A DNA stretch of 64,000 nt. It comes from Poa pratensis (taxonomy: Eukaryota > Streptophyta > Magnoliopsida > Poales > Poaceae). The translations under genes were made by a program, and so were the position numbers. The notes beneath the pieces are model-generated. The model was not told the DNA's origin, ran no database searches, and was given only the letters and a program-made list of their open reading frames with translations. The stretch is taken from the NCBI GenBank assembly GCA_947311845.1, contig CAMZMU010000063.1:119294186-119358185 (forward strand), in the 5' to 3' direction. The number at the start of each line of letters is the position of its first letter. Positions within the stretch are counted from its first letter, which is position 1. This document shows positions 32,744-43,964 of this stretch, piece by piece.

Positions 32744-35058
32744 TTTCTTTATCGGTTTTCGGACATCTGAAGTGTCACCGTTAACTACAAAGATGTAACA
32801 TTCTTTTGCTCCGGAGAGAGGGCTGCGGCAGGGGGATCCCCTACCCCCCTATCTCTTTATTTTGTGTGCGGAGGGTTTCTCAACTTTGCTTCAGAAGGCT
32901 GAGGAAGAGGGATCTTTGCAAGGAATCAAGTTGTGTGTTGATGCACCATCAATAAACCATCTTTTCTTCGCTGATGACTCACTGATTGTAATGAAAGCAA
33001 ATGTTGCCAATGCGAACAAGTTGAATCAGATTCTTGAGCTTTATGGATGTCAGTCAGGCCAAATTATTAATAACGATAAATCTTCAGCTTTCTTTAGTAA
33101 GGGCACTGCTGCGGGAGTGAAACAAGCAGTCCTCCACACATTGGGTATACCACGGGAGTCAGGCAATGAAAGGTACTTGGGGCTTCCTGTCCATCTGGGT
33201 GCGTCCAAGGCAAAAGAATTTGAATATTTGAAACAGAGAATTTGGCAACGTATTCAAGGCTGGAAGGAACGTTTATTGTCCAAGGCGGGTAAGGAGATCA
33301 TGATCAAAGCTGTGGCCCAAGCGATCCCTACCTATGCTATGTCCTGTTTTGATCTCACCAAATCTTTGTGTGAGGAGATCAGCACAATGATCTGTCGATA
33401 CTGGTGGAATCAACGAGATGAAAAGAATAAATGTCACTAGATTAGTTGGGAGCAAATGACACTTTCAAACAGGATGGGGCATGGGCTTTCTGGACCTGCA
33501 TATTTTTAATATGGCCATGTTGGCACGCCAGAGTTGGAGGTTGCTGCAAACACCTGATTCTCTTTGTTGTACTGTTCTTAAAGCAATGTACTTCCCCGAC
33601 TGCTCTATTTTAGAGGCATCGGCTAAACCAGCCATGTCATATACATGGAGGAGTATTCTTAAAGGACTTGAGTTACTGAAAGAAGGAATTATATGGAGAG
33701 TGGGATCTGGTGAACAAATTGATGCATGGATCCCAAGTGGAACTACTCGTCGTGTTTGCACACCAGATGAGATGGATGAACCAGTAATGGTGTCTGATTT
33801 GATCGATCCAGTCACGGCACAATGGGAGGTGGACGTGTTAGAGGCTCTTTTGATCCTAGAGACGTCGAAGAAATCCTTAAGATTCCAATTCGCAGTGGCA
33901 TGGATGTCTGTGTCGCTTGGTTCTTCGATAAAAAGGGTACGTTTTCCGTTAAATCAGCCTACCGTCTTGGTATTGATCTGCGAGAGAAAAAGCGGAATAA
34001 GGATACTAGCACGTCAAGAACTCATGTAACGTCACCTAGCTGGGACAAAATCTGGTCTCTCAAGCTACCAGGAAAGGTTAGAGTGTTTCTTTGGCGTCTC
34101 ACTCAGAATAGTTTACCACTCAGACTGAATGTTAAGAGAGAAAGAGTGGAGCTGGATACAATCTGCCCTATGTGCAATCGATTAGATGAGGATGGGGGCC
34201 ATCTTTTTCTGAAGTGCAAAAGAGTGAGATAGGTTTGGCGGGAGCTGCTTTTGGAGGATGTCCGGCTTCAGCTCCTGGATGCACCCAATGCCCGTTTGAT
34301 GATGGAACTGCTATGTGATTTACCAAAACAAAAACAAGATCTTGCTGGTATTCTCCTATGGGACTGGTGGACAGTAAGAAATAAAGTTTGTGACGGAGAG
34401 AGGGATAAAACAACTGTAGAGGTGTGCAATATCATTCAGAGGCATCTCGTTGATTTCACTCAATCTGGAATCTCTTTGCAAATTGACCGAGCGTCTGAAG
34501 CTACTGTTGCCCATCCGGCAACGCTGCACTGGACTCTGCCTCCTGCTGGGAAGGTAAAGATTAACCTCGATGCGGCGTTCCAGGAGAGATCCAGCAATGG
34601 TGCTTGAGGCTTTATTGCAAGGTCGGACAAGGGTGATTTTGTTGGAGCTGCTGCAGGCAAACTGAGACACCTGCACGATGCACTCCAGGCAGAAGTTGAA
34701 GCTTGTTCTACTGCGGTCGAAGGTGCTGCAGCGATAGGACTTCACAGGGTTATTTTTTAATCTGATTCCCAGGTTCTAATTAAGGCCCTCAAGTCCAATT
34801 CTCATGAGCTGGCTGAAGTTGGTGTTCTCTTGCGTGAAATAAGGAGTAGCTGTATAACCTCCTTTGATTCTTTTGAGTTCAACTTCTGCCCGCGGAAATG
34901 CAACAGTGTAGCACATTCCCTTGCTCAATTTGGGTATAGAGTGGAGTCTGAATGTAATGGGTGGACTGATCAAGTCCCTTCCTTTGTATCTGTACTTGTT
35001 GCCGGCGATTTAGCTGAGCACTTTGGTTAATGGATTTCCTGTTTTCCCGTAAAAAAAA
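32744..35058 (+). mobile_element. 5'-truncated LINE with RNase H domain, plus strand
   Basis: Plus-strand frames encode late reverse-transcriptase motifs (RGLRQGDPL, then HLFFADDSLI with the catalytic ADD, then ERYLGLPVHLG and KAGKEIMIKAVAQAIPTYAM). A zf-RVT segment (GKVRVFLWRLTQ, CPMC, HLFLKC) and an RNase-H-like C-terminal domain (KINLDAAF, SDSQVLIKAL, RKCNSVAHSLAQFG) follow, with a final stop at 35030. Several stops and frameshifts (about 32815, 33440, 34232, 34607 and 34760) kill it. It ends in eight A (35051-35058). A 10-bp target duplication with one mismatch (CATGTCGTAT at 32734-32743, CATGTCGCAT at 35059-35068) flanks it. The target was the 3' flank of the terpene synthase. Confidence 0.9.
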
Positions 35059-35160
35059 CATGTCGCATGTGTGTAGCCTAAAATGTTCTATAGATCCGAG
35101 TTGTTGGATGGTGCGAGTTGTGTGGGATATATTGTGGCCTGATTTGAGTAGTAAAAAAAT

Positions 35161-35245
35161 ACTCCCTCCGTAGTGTTTCAAGTTTGCCCAAAAGTGGATA
35201 TATCTAGACATGTGAGTACTACAGTAGGTCCGTGAAACAGCTCAT
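35161..35245. mobile_element. Partial Stowaway-like MITE
   Basis: The left end ACTCCCTCCGTAGTGTTTCA and the text GGATATATCTAGACATGTGAG fit a Stowaway-type family; no matching right end is seen, so it is a fragment. Confidence 0.5.
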
Positions 35246-36634
35246 ATTTGTTGACTTTCAACCGGCGCATCTGTCGATATGAATTAATGAAAGAAAAAGG
35301 TGATCTGATCAAAGCATGTGTAGAGAAAGAAAAAGGTGATCGATCGATGCATCTGCTCAAAATGCCCACGATTCCAAGGCCCGGGAAGCGAATGAACAGG
35401 AACCGACACGACGACCCAAATCGGTCGATTCGATCGATCGTATCCATAGCGGCACAGCGCCGCTGCGCCGGCGATAGACACCGCGGTGACCACGACAGTC
35501 GACAGTTCCTCTACATCGCCTCATCGGATGATCGCAAAAACATGTATAGTCCGGTTAATCGTTTGTATCCACACTTTACTTTTATTTTACTCATCTTTTT
35601 TATCTTGTATTTCAATAATACAAATTTGACATGGGGAAACATCAATCTGGTTCCAGAAGCGTAAGAGTTTTGTTGACAATCCCCGTGACGGTTGCATCAA
35701 GATATTTAAGTCCTACATGCGTACTACAATGACACAACTGACTAAACAATTTGGTCATAATAGCACTTGAGAGCGAAGTGCTGAAGAAAATTGATTATGA
35801 GGATATATTATTGAATATTTCATATCAAAGAACACAAAAAGAATGATGATGTTTAAATAGACGTTATGCAACTTCAATTTTTATAGGTATGATTCTCAAT
35901 ATATTCAATTGTTACGGAAAATATTGTGTCATATACATTAACTTATTTATTAGTTTAAATTTTCGTGTGAGACAGGGCCCAATTTTATATTTTCGTACAG
36001 GGCCCCGGCCCGGCCCTGGTCATCAGGTCAAACCTCGTGCATGGTCAGCGCAAACCTTACCTGCATATGCATGGATGGACAGGGTCACTCTTGACCTTAA
36101 CCTCGCCTCACTGTGTACGTCTACGTAACTTGTCTCCATCGCTGCCTTAATTTGCACTAGTGTCGTTTAAATTGTCTACCTATATACTCCAATGTTCGAT
36201 CGAGCTACACACATAAAGATTGTTCTTTATTGTAGAAACATGGAGTAAGTTACGGCTTGAAAATAATGAATCGAGGCTGGATCGAGTACACATATAGATT
36301 GATACTATCTTCCAATCCACTTCTTCCTTCCGTTCCTAAATATAACCCTTTTTAGGTTTTTGGAGGAATTATAGAGAGAAACTTTTTAAGGTTAAGGCAG
36401 TCGATTTGTGCCACTCAATTATAAACTTTTGTGTGTATGCACCTCACGTATTTTTTAGAAAAAGAGTATATATGCATGCAAGTGCTTTTGAATGACAATT
36501 GTTTCCTTATCTGTTCCATTTTGTACTGATTTCCATGTGAACTACTACTCCGATCCATATCCTCAGAGCATCTCCAACATGGTCAGTGAGCATGTTACTT
36601 ACATTATTTCACGCATCATATATTCACATGGACT
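35246..36634. other. Intergenic DNA with transposon scraps
   Basis: No gene recognised. A hAT-like right terminus (GGGCCCCGGCCCGGCCCTG) is at about 36000-36019 without a clear left partner. A Stowaway-like fragment (CTTCCTTCCGTTCCTAAATA) is near 36325. The open frame at 35248-35664 has no recognisable domain. Confidence 0.4.
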
Positions 36635-37112
36635 CAAGGGCGGAACCAGGGGGTGGCCAGCAGGGGCCACGGCTCCCCCCAACATGCAGAAATTTCTCTA
36701 AGACACCTGATTAATTATGCAAGGAAGTGTGTGTTCTACTCTATGTGCCCCACTCACACACGAAAATGCATGTACTCTACTCACAAAAGATCTATAGAGA
36801 TGAGAAGCTTTTGACTTTTCCTTCCCTTCATTCAGCCAAAGAACTCAACATGCAGAAACTTTTCCTTTCGTTCCTGCATGCTGCATGCTGCATGTGCGAT
36901 TCTCATCCCTGTTGCTTCTCTCCCCTCTCTATTCTTCAATATTCCAAAGAACTCAAGGGACAAGCACCATAATTTCTTCTCTGATTTGGAGCACACATAC
37001 GTATTTTTGCTACAGTCACAGTAGAAAAAAAATCTCTATACATTTTTTTTGCATTTTAAAGTTGTGTTCAATTCTCGGCCCCCCTTATGTGAATTTCCTG
37101 GTTCCGCCCCTG
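36635..37112. mobile_element. Non-autonomous hAT element in the alpha-globulin promoter, 478 bp
   Basis: Left end CAAGGGCGGAACCAGG, right end CCTGGTTCCGCCCCTG (inverted CAGGGGCGGAACCAGG, one mismatch). A perfect 8-bp duplication CATGGACT is at 36627-36634 and 37113-37120. Eight-base duplications and CAGGGGCGG-type ends are hAT features. No transposase. Confidence 0.95.
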
Positions 37113-37141
37113 CATGGACTATGTGAGGGGCTGAGAGGTAA

Positions 37142-37148
37142 TGTAAAG
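37142..37148 (+). promoter_or_regulatory. Prolamin box (P-box) of the alpha-globulin gene
   Basis: TGTAAAG about 290 bp upstream of the ATG at 37439. This is the endosperm-specific DOF-factor site at about the -300 position of many cereal storage-protein genes. The hAT element ends only 29 bp upstream of it. Confidence 0.6.
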
Positions 37149-37438
37149 TGCGATCTGACCAAAACCGATTTTAGAGTTTTAGAAACCATCCAAAAATCTG
37201 GGTTTGCAAGCTCCGAAATCCTCCTTATCCCATCTCTTGGAATCATTGCACTTTTTGCGCCTTTCAAACTAATCTTGTTCTTCTCACGTTTCTTCTAAAC
37301 TAACCTCGCCGTGCACACAGCCATCGGCCCGGGCATTCACCTCATTAAAAACCGTGCGTACCCTACCCATCTCCACCATCTCATCATCAGTTCATCACCA
37401 AGAGCCCATACAGAGATTTATTAGTAGTCCATACAGAA

Positions 37439-38169
37439 ATGTCTAAGTTGGTCCTCGTCGCGGCCGTCGTCGCCACCCTCTTGGCCGTGACCGTCGTCGC
37501 GGAAGGGAGGCGGTGGAGAATTTCGCTCCGTTTGGGAGCACGGAGATGCAGTGCTACCGCGAGCTCGAGGAGAGCTCGCTGGAGGCGTGCCAGCAGGTCA
37601 TGCACAACGTGGTGTACAAGTTGCCCGGCCAGATGCTGCGGTGGAGCCCGGGGTTGCATGTGCGGTGCTGCCAGTAGCTCCTCGGAGTCAGACGCGAGTG
37701 CCGGCACGCCGCCATACGCGGGCTCGTGAGGGAGTACGAGCAGCAGCAGGCCATGGTGCCACCGGAGGAAGGATCTGGCGAGACCGTGGAGCAGCAACGG
37801 GAGCAAGGCTGGTACGGCGGCCAGACGACGCAGCAGCACCAACAACAGCAGGGACAAGGGTGCCGAGGAGACCGGCTAAATCGCAAGTCGAAGGCACACG
37901 AGTCCTCCTACGGCTGTTCCGGCCAGCACACCGCCGTCGGGCGACAGCCTGCAGCTGGACATGAGTTCGGCGAGACCGTGCCGCAGCAGGAGGGACCAGA
38001 GTACGGCGTACGCGTACCATCTACTCCACATTTCAGCACCGAACAGCAGGCAGCGGGCCTGAGGCTGACGAAGGCGCGACAGTTCGCGGCGCAGCTGCCG
38101 GTGATGTGCCGGTTCGATCAGACTGCTCGACCTCGAGGGCGGGGTGATTCCTCTGTTGGCCTGTACTAG
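37439..38169 (+). pseudogene. 19-kDa alpha-globulin (2S-albumin-like seed storage protein) pseudogene
   Basis: Endosperm storage protein of the prolamin superfamily. The ATG at 37439 begins a signal peptide (MSKLVLVAAVVATLLAVTVV). The frame then shifts between about 37500 and 37545. In the new frame the conserved cysteine skeleton follows: MQCYRELEESSLEACQQVM, then RCCQ, RRECRHAAIRGLVREYEQQQ. A Gln/Gly-rich middle comes next, then the conserved C-terminus GLRLTKARQFAAQLPVMCR, ending GLY-stop at 38169. A TAG interrupts the frame right after RCCQ (about 37675-37677). One frameshift plus one stop make it a pseudogene. Rice and wheat alpha-globulins share the same architecture (family knowledge). 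It has a hAT element in the promoter and a CACTA element 16 bp after its stop. Confidence 0.88.
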
Positions 38170-38185
38170 GCTAAAATGTCGCAAC

Positions 38186-38620
38186 CACTAGAGGAGAACA
38201 TGTTTTTAGAGGCACTTTGAAATGCCACTAAAAATCCCCAAAGTGCTTCTAAGTATTTTTAGTGGCACTTTAAAAAGCGTTGCATTTAATCGTGTTGCTA
38301 AAAAGTATAGAGGCATTTGAAGTAAAATGCCACTAAAAATAGGTGTTTTTAGAGGCATTTCCAGGAATGCCTCTATATTTTTTAGTGGCACTTTTTTTGA
38401 ATTGCCTCTAACTATTTTTTGAGGCATTTCTAGAAATGCCTCTATATTTTTTAGTGGCACTGTTTTTGAAATGCTTCTAACTATTTTTAGAGGCATTTCT
38501 AGGAATGCCTCTATATTTTTTAGTGGCACTGTTTTTGAATTGCCTCTAACTATTTTTAGTCATTTGCAGGAATGCTTCTAATCAATATCAGTGCCAATTA
38601 TTTTTTATGCCACTGTCAAA
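38186..38620. repeat. Left sub-terminal repeat array of the CACTA element
   Basis: Alternating copies of TTTTTAGTGGCACTTT, TTTTTAGAGGCATTTC and their inverted forms, roughly every 30-60 bp. They produce the lysine-rich repetitive minus-strand frame 38206-38529, which is not a gene. Such repeats are transposase-binding sites in studied CACTA elements. Confidence 0.88.
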
Positions 38621-38727
38621 AGTAGTTGCATTCGTAACAAACATTCAAATGTCCAGAACATACATGCATAACATACATTCAGGAATTCATAAAATACTTC
38701 TCTGTCAGTAATTGCATTCGTAACATA

Positions 38728-39036
38728 TTATTCACAAAGTTGACAGGAAACATCTATTCTCCAATTTGACAGAAGTACACGACTCTGGTCATATCTGTCC
38801 CAGGCAGCAGCATCATCTCCGGCCATCTCCGTCCAAGGCAGCAGCAGCATAGCCGGCCCATGCTCCTCCTCTCTAGGTCGCCTGCAGCTCGCCTCCAGAT
38901 AAACGCCTCCGAGCAATGGATTATGTGCTGCATCATCAAGTGCAGCTTCAACTGCAGCTTCCTCCACTTCCAGATCTTCATGTGCCGATTCTTCCTCATC
39001 ATTATTAGGTACTCCCTCCTGCACAAGCATATTCAC
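38728..39036 (-). pseudogene. Captured exon-like fragment in the CACTA element, unknown
   Basis: A 102-codon minus-strand frame, strongly acidic at first (NNDEEESAHEDLEVEEAAVE) and then with a Trp/Arg-rich end (AAWDRYDQSRVLL). A second overlapping frame is also open. I do not recognise it; it may be a captured exon. Confidence 0.3.
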
Positions 39037-39789
39037 ATGTGAGCTGTCATAAGTAATCTCTAGCTGTCATAAGCATGCAGCTGTGATCGCACTGTTCTGT
39101 ATCAAGAAAAAACACACTAGGAAATTCACACAAGGAAAACACACGCTAGGAAATAAATTCAGTCAAGGACTCAAGGTTGTACTCCTACTTCTCTCAAGGT
39201 TGGCAACTTACCAACTACCAAGTTGTTCACAGCTCATGTCATTTCCTCCGGATGCAAACATGGTTCGTGATTCCATATTAGAAGCTGGTTGTCATTTCCA
39301 CCAGATGCAAGCTCACAGTCGTTATGCGACCATCCATTTTAACCCACAGACCTGGAAAGATTGACCACTTCATGTTCAGAACAAGTACTGAAATCTAAGG
39401 ACTGTTCAGCCCACAGATCTGAAGTCTTGTTCAGAACAAGAGTACAGGGATTTAATTCATATGAAGTCTCACCTCTGATCTGTGACCAGAAAATTTGCTG
39501 ATGTAGTCAGTGGGGACACGAATGTCATGCTGCAGTATTTGTCAAGGTGCACTTACATGTCATATTCTTGATATAGAAGGTCATATCTACTTCAGAGTGT
39601 TTACTGAAACTCTAAGCTAATTCTTCATGTGGAAAATAGTTTCAAAGTGCAGAAAAGAGATGTCCCATGTTAATCAGGTTTCCATACTGATCTTATATTG
39701 ACATAAAATGAAACAAAAAAGCTTGCAGCATGAGCAGAACAAAATAAAAATAAAACGTTGTAAATTGTGTAGAGTTTTAGTCTTACTAC

Positions 39790-40479
39790 CTTAACAATGC
39801 AGCAGCGTTCTATGCGAAAGTTACAACCAATACCAGCTCCCCAAGCACGTGAACGCACACTGTTCCATAGAGTTGAAGTATAGCCTGGGAGATATAGCAT
39901 GCACTGTAAGATTACGGATTCAACCATTTGATCTGTTAACAAAGTGTAACTGAATTGACATTGAATTAGCTCTAAAAGAAACGCTAGTTAGATCATCAGC
40001 TTTCAGAGCTACTTTAGAAGATTGGAAAAGTAATGAAGAACCCACCGGCCACAAGGTCTGAATCGTTTGTATAAACATCTGTTCCCCAAAGCTGAGCGCC
40101 TTTCGCCTACAAAACGGTGATTTTAACAAGTGAATAAAATAGCCAAGGGAAGAAGCTTGCAACAACTGTCGAAGAATACTTGCTGACTATATGAAGAGTG
40201 TAATCTTGGCCTATATGATTTCGAGACAAAACTTCCAAGTGAGTTCATCATTAACTGCTTTCCTTATTCTATTCCAATTTACCAAAGTGTAATCTTTCAA
40301 GCTTGTGTTAAATTTGGGTTTCAGTTTCTTCAAGAAGATCTGAAACAAAACTTATTTTGTACAAACAAAGATTTCCAACTTACCAGGACTTCCGGGTGTA
40401 ACATTATGGTCACCACGCAGAGAATCAAAAACCTTGTCAAATTCTCCACTCTTGTTTCCTCTGATATTTTCAATGTCAT
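39790..40479 (-). pseudogene. Captured Rxt3-like gene fragment in the CACTA element
   Basis: Three minus-strand exon-like blocks with GT...AG borders: 40479-40384 (ENIRGNKSGEFDKVFDSLRG), 40106-40046 (AKGAQLWGTDVYTNDSDLVA) and 39884-39790 (GYTSTLWNSVRSRAWGAGIG, then CNFRIERCCIVK). The last two join in phase. LWGTDVYT-DSDLVA followed by R-S-R-x-WGAGIGC is, to my recollection, the signature of the plant Rxt3-like protein (PFAM name: histone deacetylation protein Rxt3). An intervening exon (normally containing the HTGY segment) is missing or not recognised, and nothing else of the gene is clear. Interpreted as host exons captured by the transposon. Confidence 0.6.
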
Positions 40480-42679
40480 CTGCGAGTTTCACAGAAAATC
40501 ATCAATTCTCTAAGTAAAATGCATCAATTCATGTTTAGTGAAAAATAAAAATGCTCCGCGTCTCCGCGCGCTGGCATACGGCCATATCTCAGGCCTTCTT
40601 GCCCGTGGACTATGCCATATCTCAGGCCTTCCTGCTGGCATAGGTTGTTATGATAAAACAAATCAGGCTAGCCAACTTTGGTAGCAAAGAGGACCACCAT
40701 CTCACGTGTTTGCAACATATCTAATGGCTGACATCAGAAGGGGCGGAAGAAGGTGAACGGACCGCGACCACCACTTGACATTCTTACGATTAAATAAACA
40801 TGAGCTCAGCTAGGACATACTGCAAAGGACACAATAGCAATGCCCAGTGCAAACTACAAACAATACAGGAATAAACTTGTTTAATATTGATGCTTACTAA
40901 ACACCTCATATATCGAGAAAATAGCTTTTAGATCAGGACAAGTACAAGTCTAGAGATCCAAAGAGGTGAAAGGAGTCATATATGGAGAGTATGATCAGTT
41001 TCGTCCAACAGACAAACACCTCGTATCAGATAGACTGAAGAGATTGTATGTCCTCCGTCCCTTCGACCAAAGGATCTCTCATCTGCCAATGCCACAGCTA
41101 TCTACTCCGAGTCAAATCTAGTGCAGGTACAACTAACAAGTGAAAAAAGTTATTGAATCATTTATTGATTTAAGTCGAAAACAGAAGATGAAATTGCAAG
41201 TTTATACTAACCGGCGGAACAATCTGTGGCAACAGTGGCGGAGGTCATGGGTGAGACAGAGCCAATGAACTTGGTGTGCATCCATAGACGAAGCAGAGGC
41301 CATGGCACGGGCGTTGGAGAAAAACACTCCGTGGTTGGTGTTGCTGTTGGGGATGGGCGCAAGTCATTGAGCCGAGAGAAGATGCATCCGGTGCCTCCTT
41401 GCCACGATGCAGCCTCCTCGACGTGACGAAGGCCTGCTTTGGTGCCACCGCGAGTTCCTCACCACCTTCACATGGCGCCGCATTTGCTCGAACACCGAGC
41501 GCGCTAGGATGGCACATGGCAGGGAGCCTGGGACAGCAGAGTCACGAGGGCGTCGGGTCGGAGGCCGAGGCAGCGTGGTCAAAGAGAAGCTCTAGGAGGG
41601 AGCTGCAGACAACAAGGAGCAGCAGCCGAGGGCGCGGCGGCGCCGGAATCGTGCCGGCGGCCGAGCCGAGCCTCCACGGCTAGGGTTAGCCGCGGGGTCG
41701 TACTCGGGAGCGGAGCGGCTTTTCGGCGGCAGGGAATCGTCGGGGATATGCAAGGAGAGTCCAGCCCGGAGAGCGACCGCGCCGGGGTAGGCGCCGACGG
41801 CCGAAGACATGGGAGGCGGCGCGGGCGGTGTGAGGGGAACGGGACTACGGGAGAGAGCTGCGCGTGACGGCGTAAGAGATATGAGGTAGGGGTGGGCCGG
41901 TCGGTGGTTGGACCAAGCCCACTGCGCTTGTGTACGTGTGTGCTAATTTAGGCTACCCTGTGCGTGTGTGATACGAGTATTAGGCCTAACTAGAGAGGGG
42001 GATTTATTTTCATTTAATCTTAAATTCTTTTTACGGATAGGTTATTTGTTCCGGAGTGGAGCTTTGTGACTCCGAGTTCCACTGATGTTTCATAAAACGT
42101 GCCAAATTACAGTCTGAAGTACTTTACATTCTGAGTTACACTAAAATGACAAAGTGTGGATCTGAGTATACACTTTCAAATCTCCTAAATATACAAAAAA
42201 AAAAGAATCATTTTGTGTGTGGCCCATAATACAAGAAAATTGCACCAGCTCGTCGCCTTGCTACTGATCATCGCCACCCCTCTTGGTCCTGTTGCTCATC
42301 GTCGGCGCCCACCTTGGTCCTGCTGCTGATCGTCGTCGCCGCCATTCATCCTGTTGTTGTGAGATCTCATTTTAGTGCACCTGAAATACAACAAGAAATT
42401 ACTCCAGCAAGAAAATGTATGAATATCTATGGCATGTTTATCTATCGCTGCATGTTTATATTTGTAAGGTTATTCTTACTCACACAACAGAGTATATGCA
42501 AGACATTTATTGAGTAGTGGTACAAGTTGACAAGCGGATGAGCAGCAGCCGCGGCGCCGAGCGAATCCAGGAGACAGTCTTGAAACATGCATGCATTGAT
42601 GCACGTATAAGCAAATGCACGCCTTGCTACGGTCTTTGATTCCTCAGCACATGTGTTGATGTAGAATCGAATATTCATT
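40480..42679. other. CACTA interior, possible captured promoter and leader
   Basis: From about 41220 to 41900 the DNA is GC-rich. A minus-strand ATG at 41810 opens a 72-codon frame (SSAVGAYPGAVALRAG). This may be the captured 5' end of a gene, perhaps the same one as the Rxt3-like exons, but the join is not demonstrable. At 42240-42360 there is a short imperfect repeat (CGTCGCC / GGTCCTG). Nothing else recognised. Confidence 0.35.
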
Positions 42680-42999
42680 AAAGCCTATAACATTTATAGA
42701 GGCACTTGGAAAAAATGCCCCTAAAAATGGCATCTTTAGAGGCACATTTAGGAAATGCCTCTAAAAATCGTATTTATAGAGGCAATTTCTAAAAAGTGCC
42801 CCTAAAAATGCTATTTTTAGAGTCAGTTTGTCAAAGTGCCCTAAAAAGTGACATATTTACGGGCATTTTGAAAAAAATGCCCCTAAAAATAGCATTTTCC
42901 GAGGCATTTAGTGCAATATGCCCCTTAAAATAATTTTTAAAGGCACTTCAAAAAAATGCCACAAGCAAAATGCCCCTAAAAATAGATTCTCTCACAGTG
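42680..42999. repeat. Right sub-terminal repeat array of the CACTA element
   Basis: About ten copies of GAGGCATTT / TGCCCCTAAAAAT and relatives up to the terminus. Same motif family as the left end. Confidence 0.88.
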
Positions 43000-43002
43000 A
43001 AC

Positions 43003-43960
43003 TAAACATGTTACTTGGGCATCCATGCACCCTAGATAAACAAGTGTGTTGGATGCAGCTAAGATCGATAAAAGAATAAAGGACAGAACTACAGAGCGGC
43101 GTCGCTGATGGGTCGTTCCGTGCGGCGGTCAACACCCAGCACGCGACTTTTCCCACGCGAGCCGTGGCTGCTCCTCGGCCGTGAGTCCGTAACCGTATCT
43201 GGGCTTCTCCTGATATTGGGCCTGAAATTTGGGGCTCTGGCTGGGCCAGGATGAAATTTGGGGCTCTGGCTGGGTAAGTATGAAAAGTAAATATCATGGG
43301 GAACCCATGATTTCATCAACGAAAATAAGAAAAGAAACCCGATCTGGAGGAACACCAGTATTCGAAAAAAAACTTTTCACCAATCTTCTGCATACTTTTA
43401 TGTTTTTACACAGAGATTTTGCAAGCATAGAACGGAAGAAACATGTGCCAGATTATAGCAACCCATGAGATAATGCCGTAGCTTGCAGACAAGCAAGAAA
43501 AGATCAGAAACTTCGAGAACACACATAAATAATTAGTAGATCACGTATGACATACTCTCAGAAAACAAATGGTCGATCAAGTTGTCCACAAATCACATGT
43601 AGCAAACTAAATAAAAAACTTTAGTAGTTTCAGTAGGTTCCCAAGAAACTTGGAGGAAACTAGCTAAGCATAACTTCATTTCTTTAGTCAGACACTAGCA
43701 CACCATAACTTGATGAATCCCTGGATTCTTCACTTACACCGTTCGTCATTCAAAAACAGAAATCCAACCACCTCCATTCAGTCCTGTTGCAAGAACAAAA
43801 ATGGTTGAGTTAGCAACACTAGCATATTTCCACTATTTTTATATGTTTACAGGTAAATAAAAGATGTACAGTAGTACCGGTGGATCTAACCTCGCGGTTT
43901 CGCTCAATGATATATTAAACAATCAAGATAAAAAGAAAATCCAATTTACTGTACAAAAAT
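43003..43960. other. Former 3' flank of the alpha-globulin gene
   Basis: AATAAA-like signals around 43064-43077 could be the original polyadenylation region, now separated from the gene by the CACTA element. At about 43219-43275 a 29-bp unit (TGAAATTTGGGGCTCTGGCTGGG plus spacer) occurs twice in tandem. No gene recognised. Confidence 0.4.
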
Positions 43961-43964
43961 CACC

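Larger units (their letters stand above)
38186..42999. mobile_element. Non-autonomous CACTA (En/Spm) transposon, 4814 bp
   Basis: Left end CACTAGAGGAGAACATG; right end, read inward, CACTGTGAGAGAATCT. A 3-bp target duplication AAC is at 38183-38185 and 43000-43002. Both ends carry arrays of short sub-terminal repeats (variants of TTTTTAGAGGCATTT in both orientations). No CACTA transposase frame is present. The interior contains gene fragments on the minus strand. It lies in the 3' untranslated region of the alpha-globulin pseudogene. Confidence 0.95.

Noticed and set aside
35969..36019. Possible complete hAT element ending GGGCCCGGCCCTG
   Set aside because: No left terminus or 8-bp duplication found, so it is noted only as a scrap.
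38206..38529. Lys/Pro-rich repetitive 107-codon minus frame
   Set aside because: Produced by the CACTA sub-terminal repeats.
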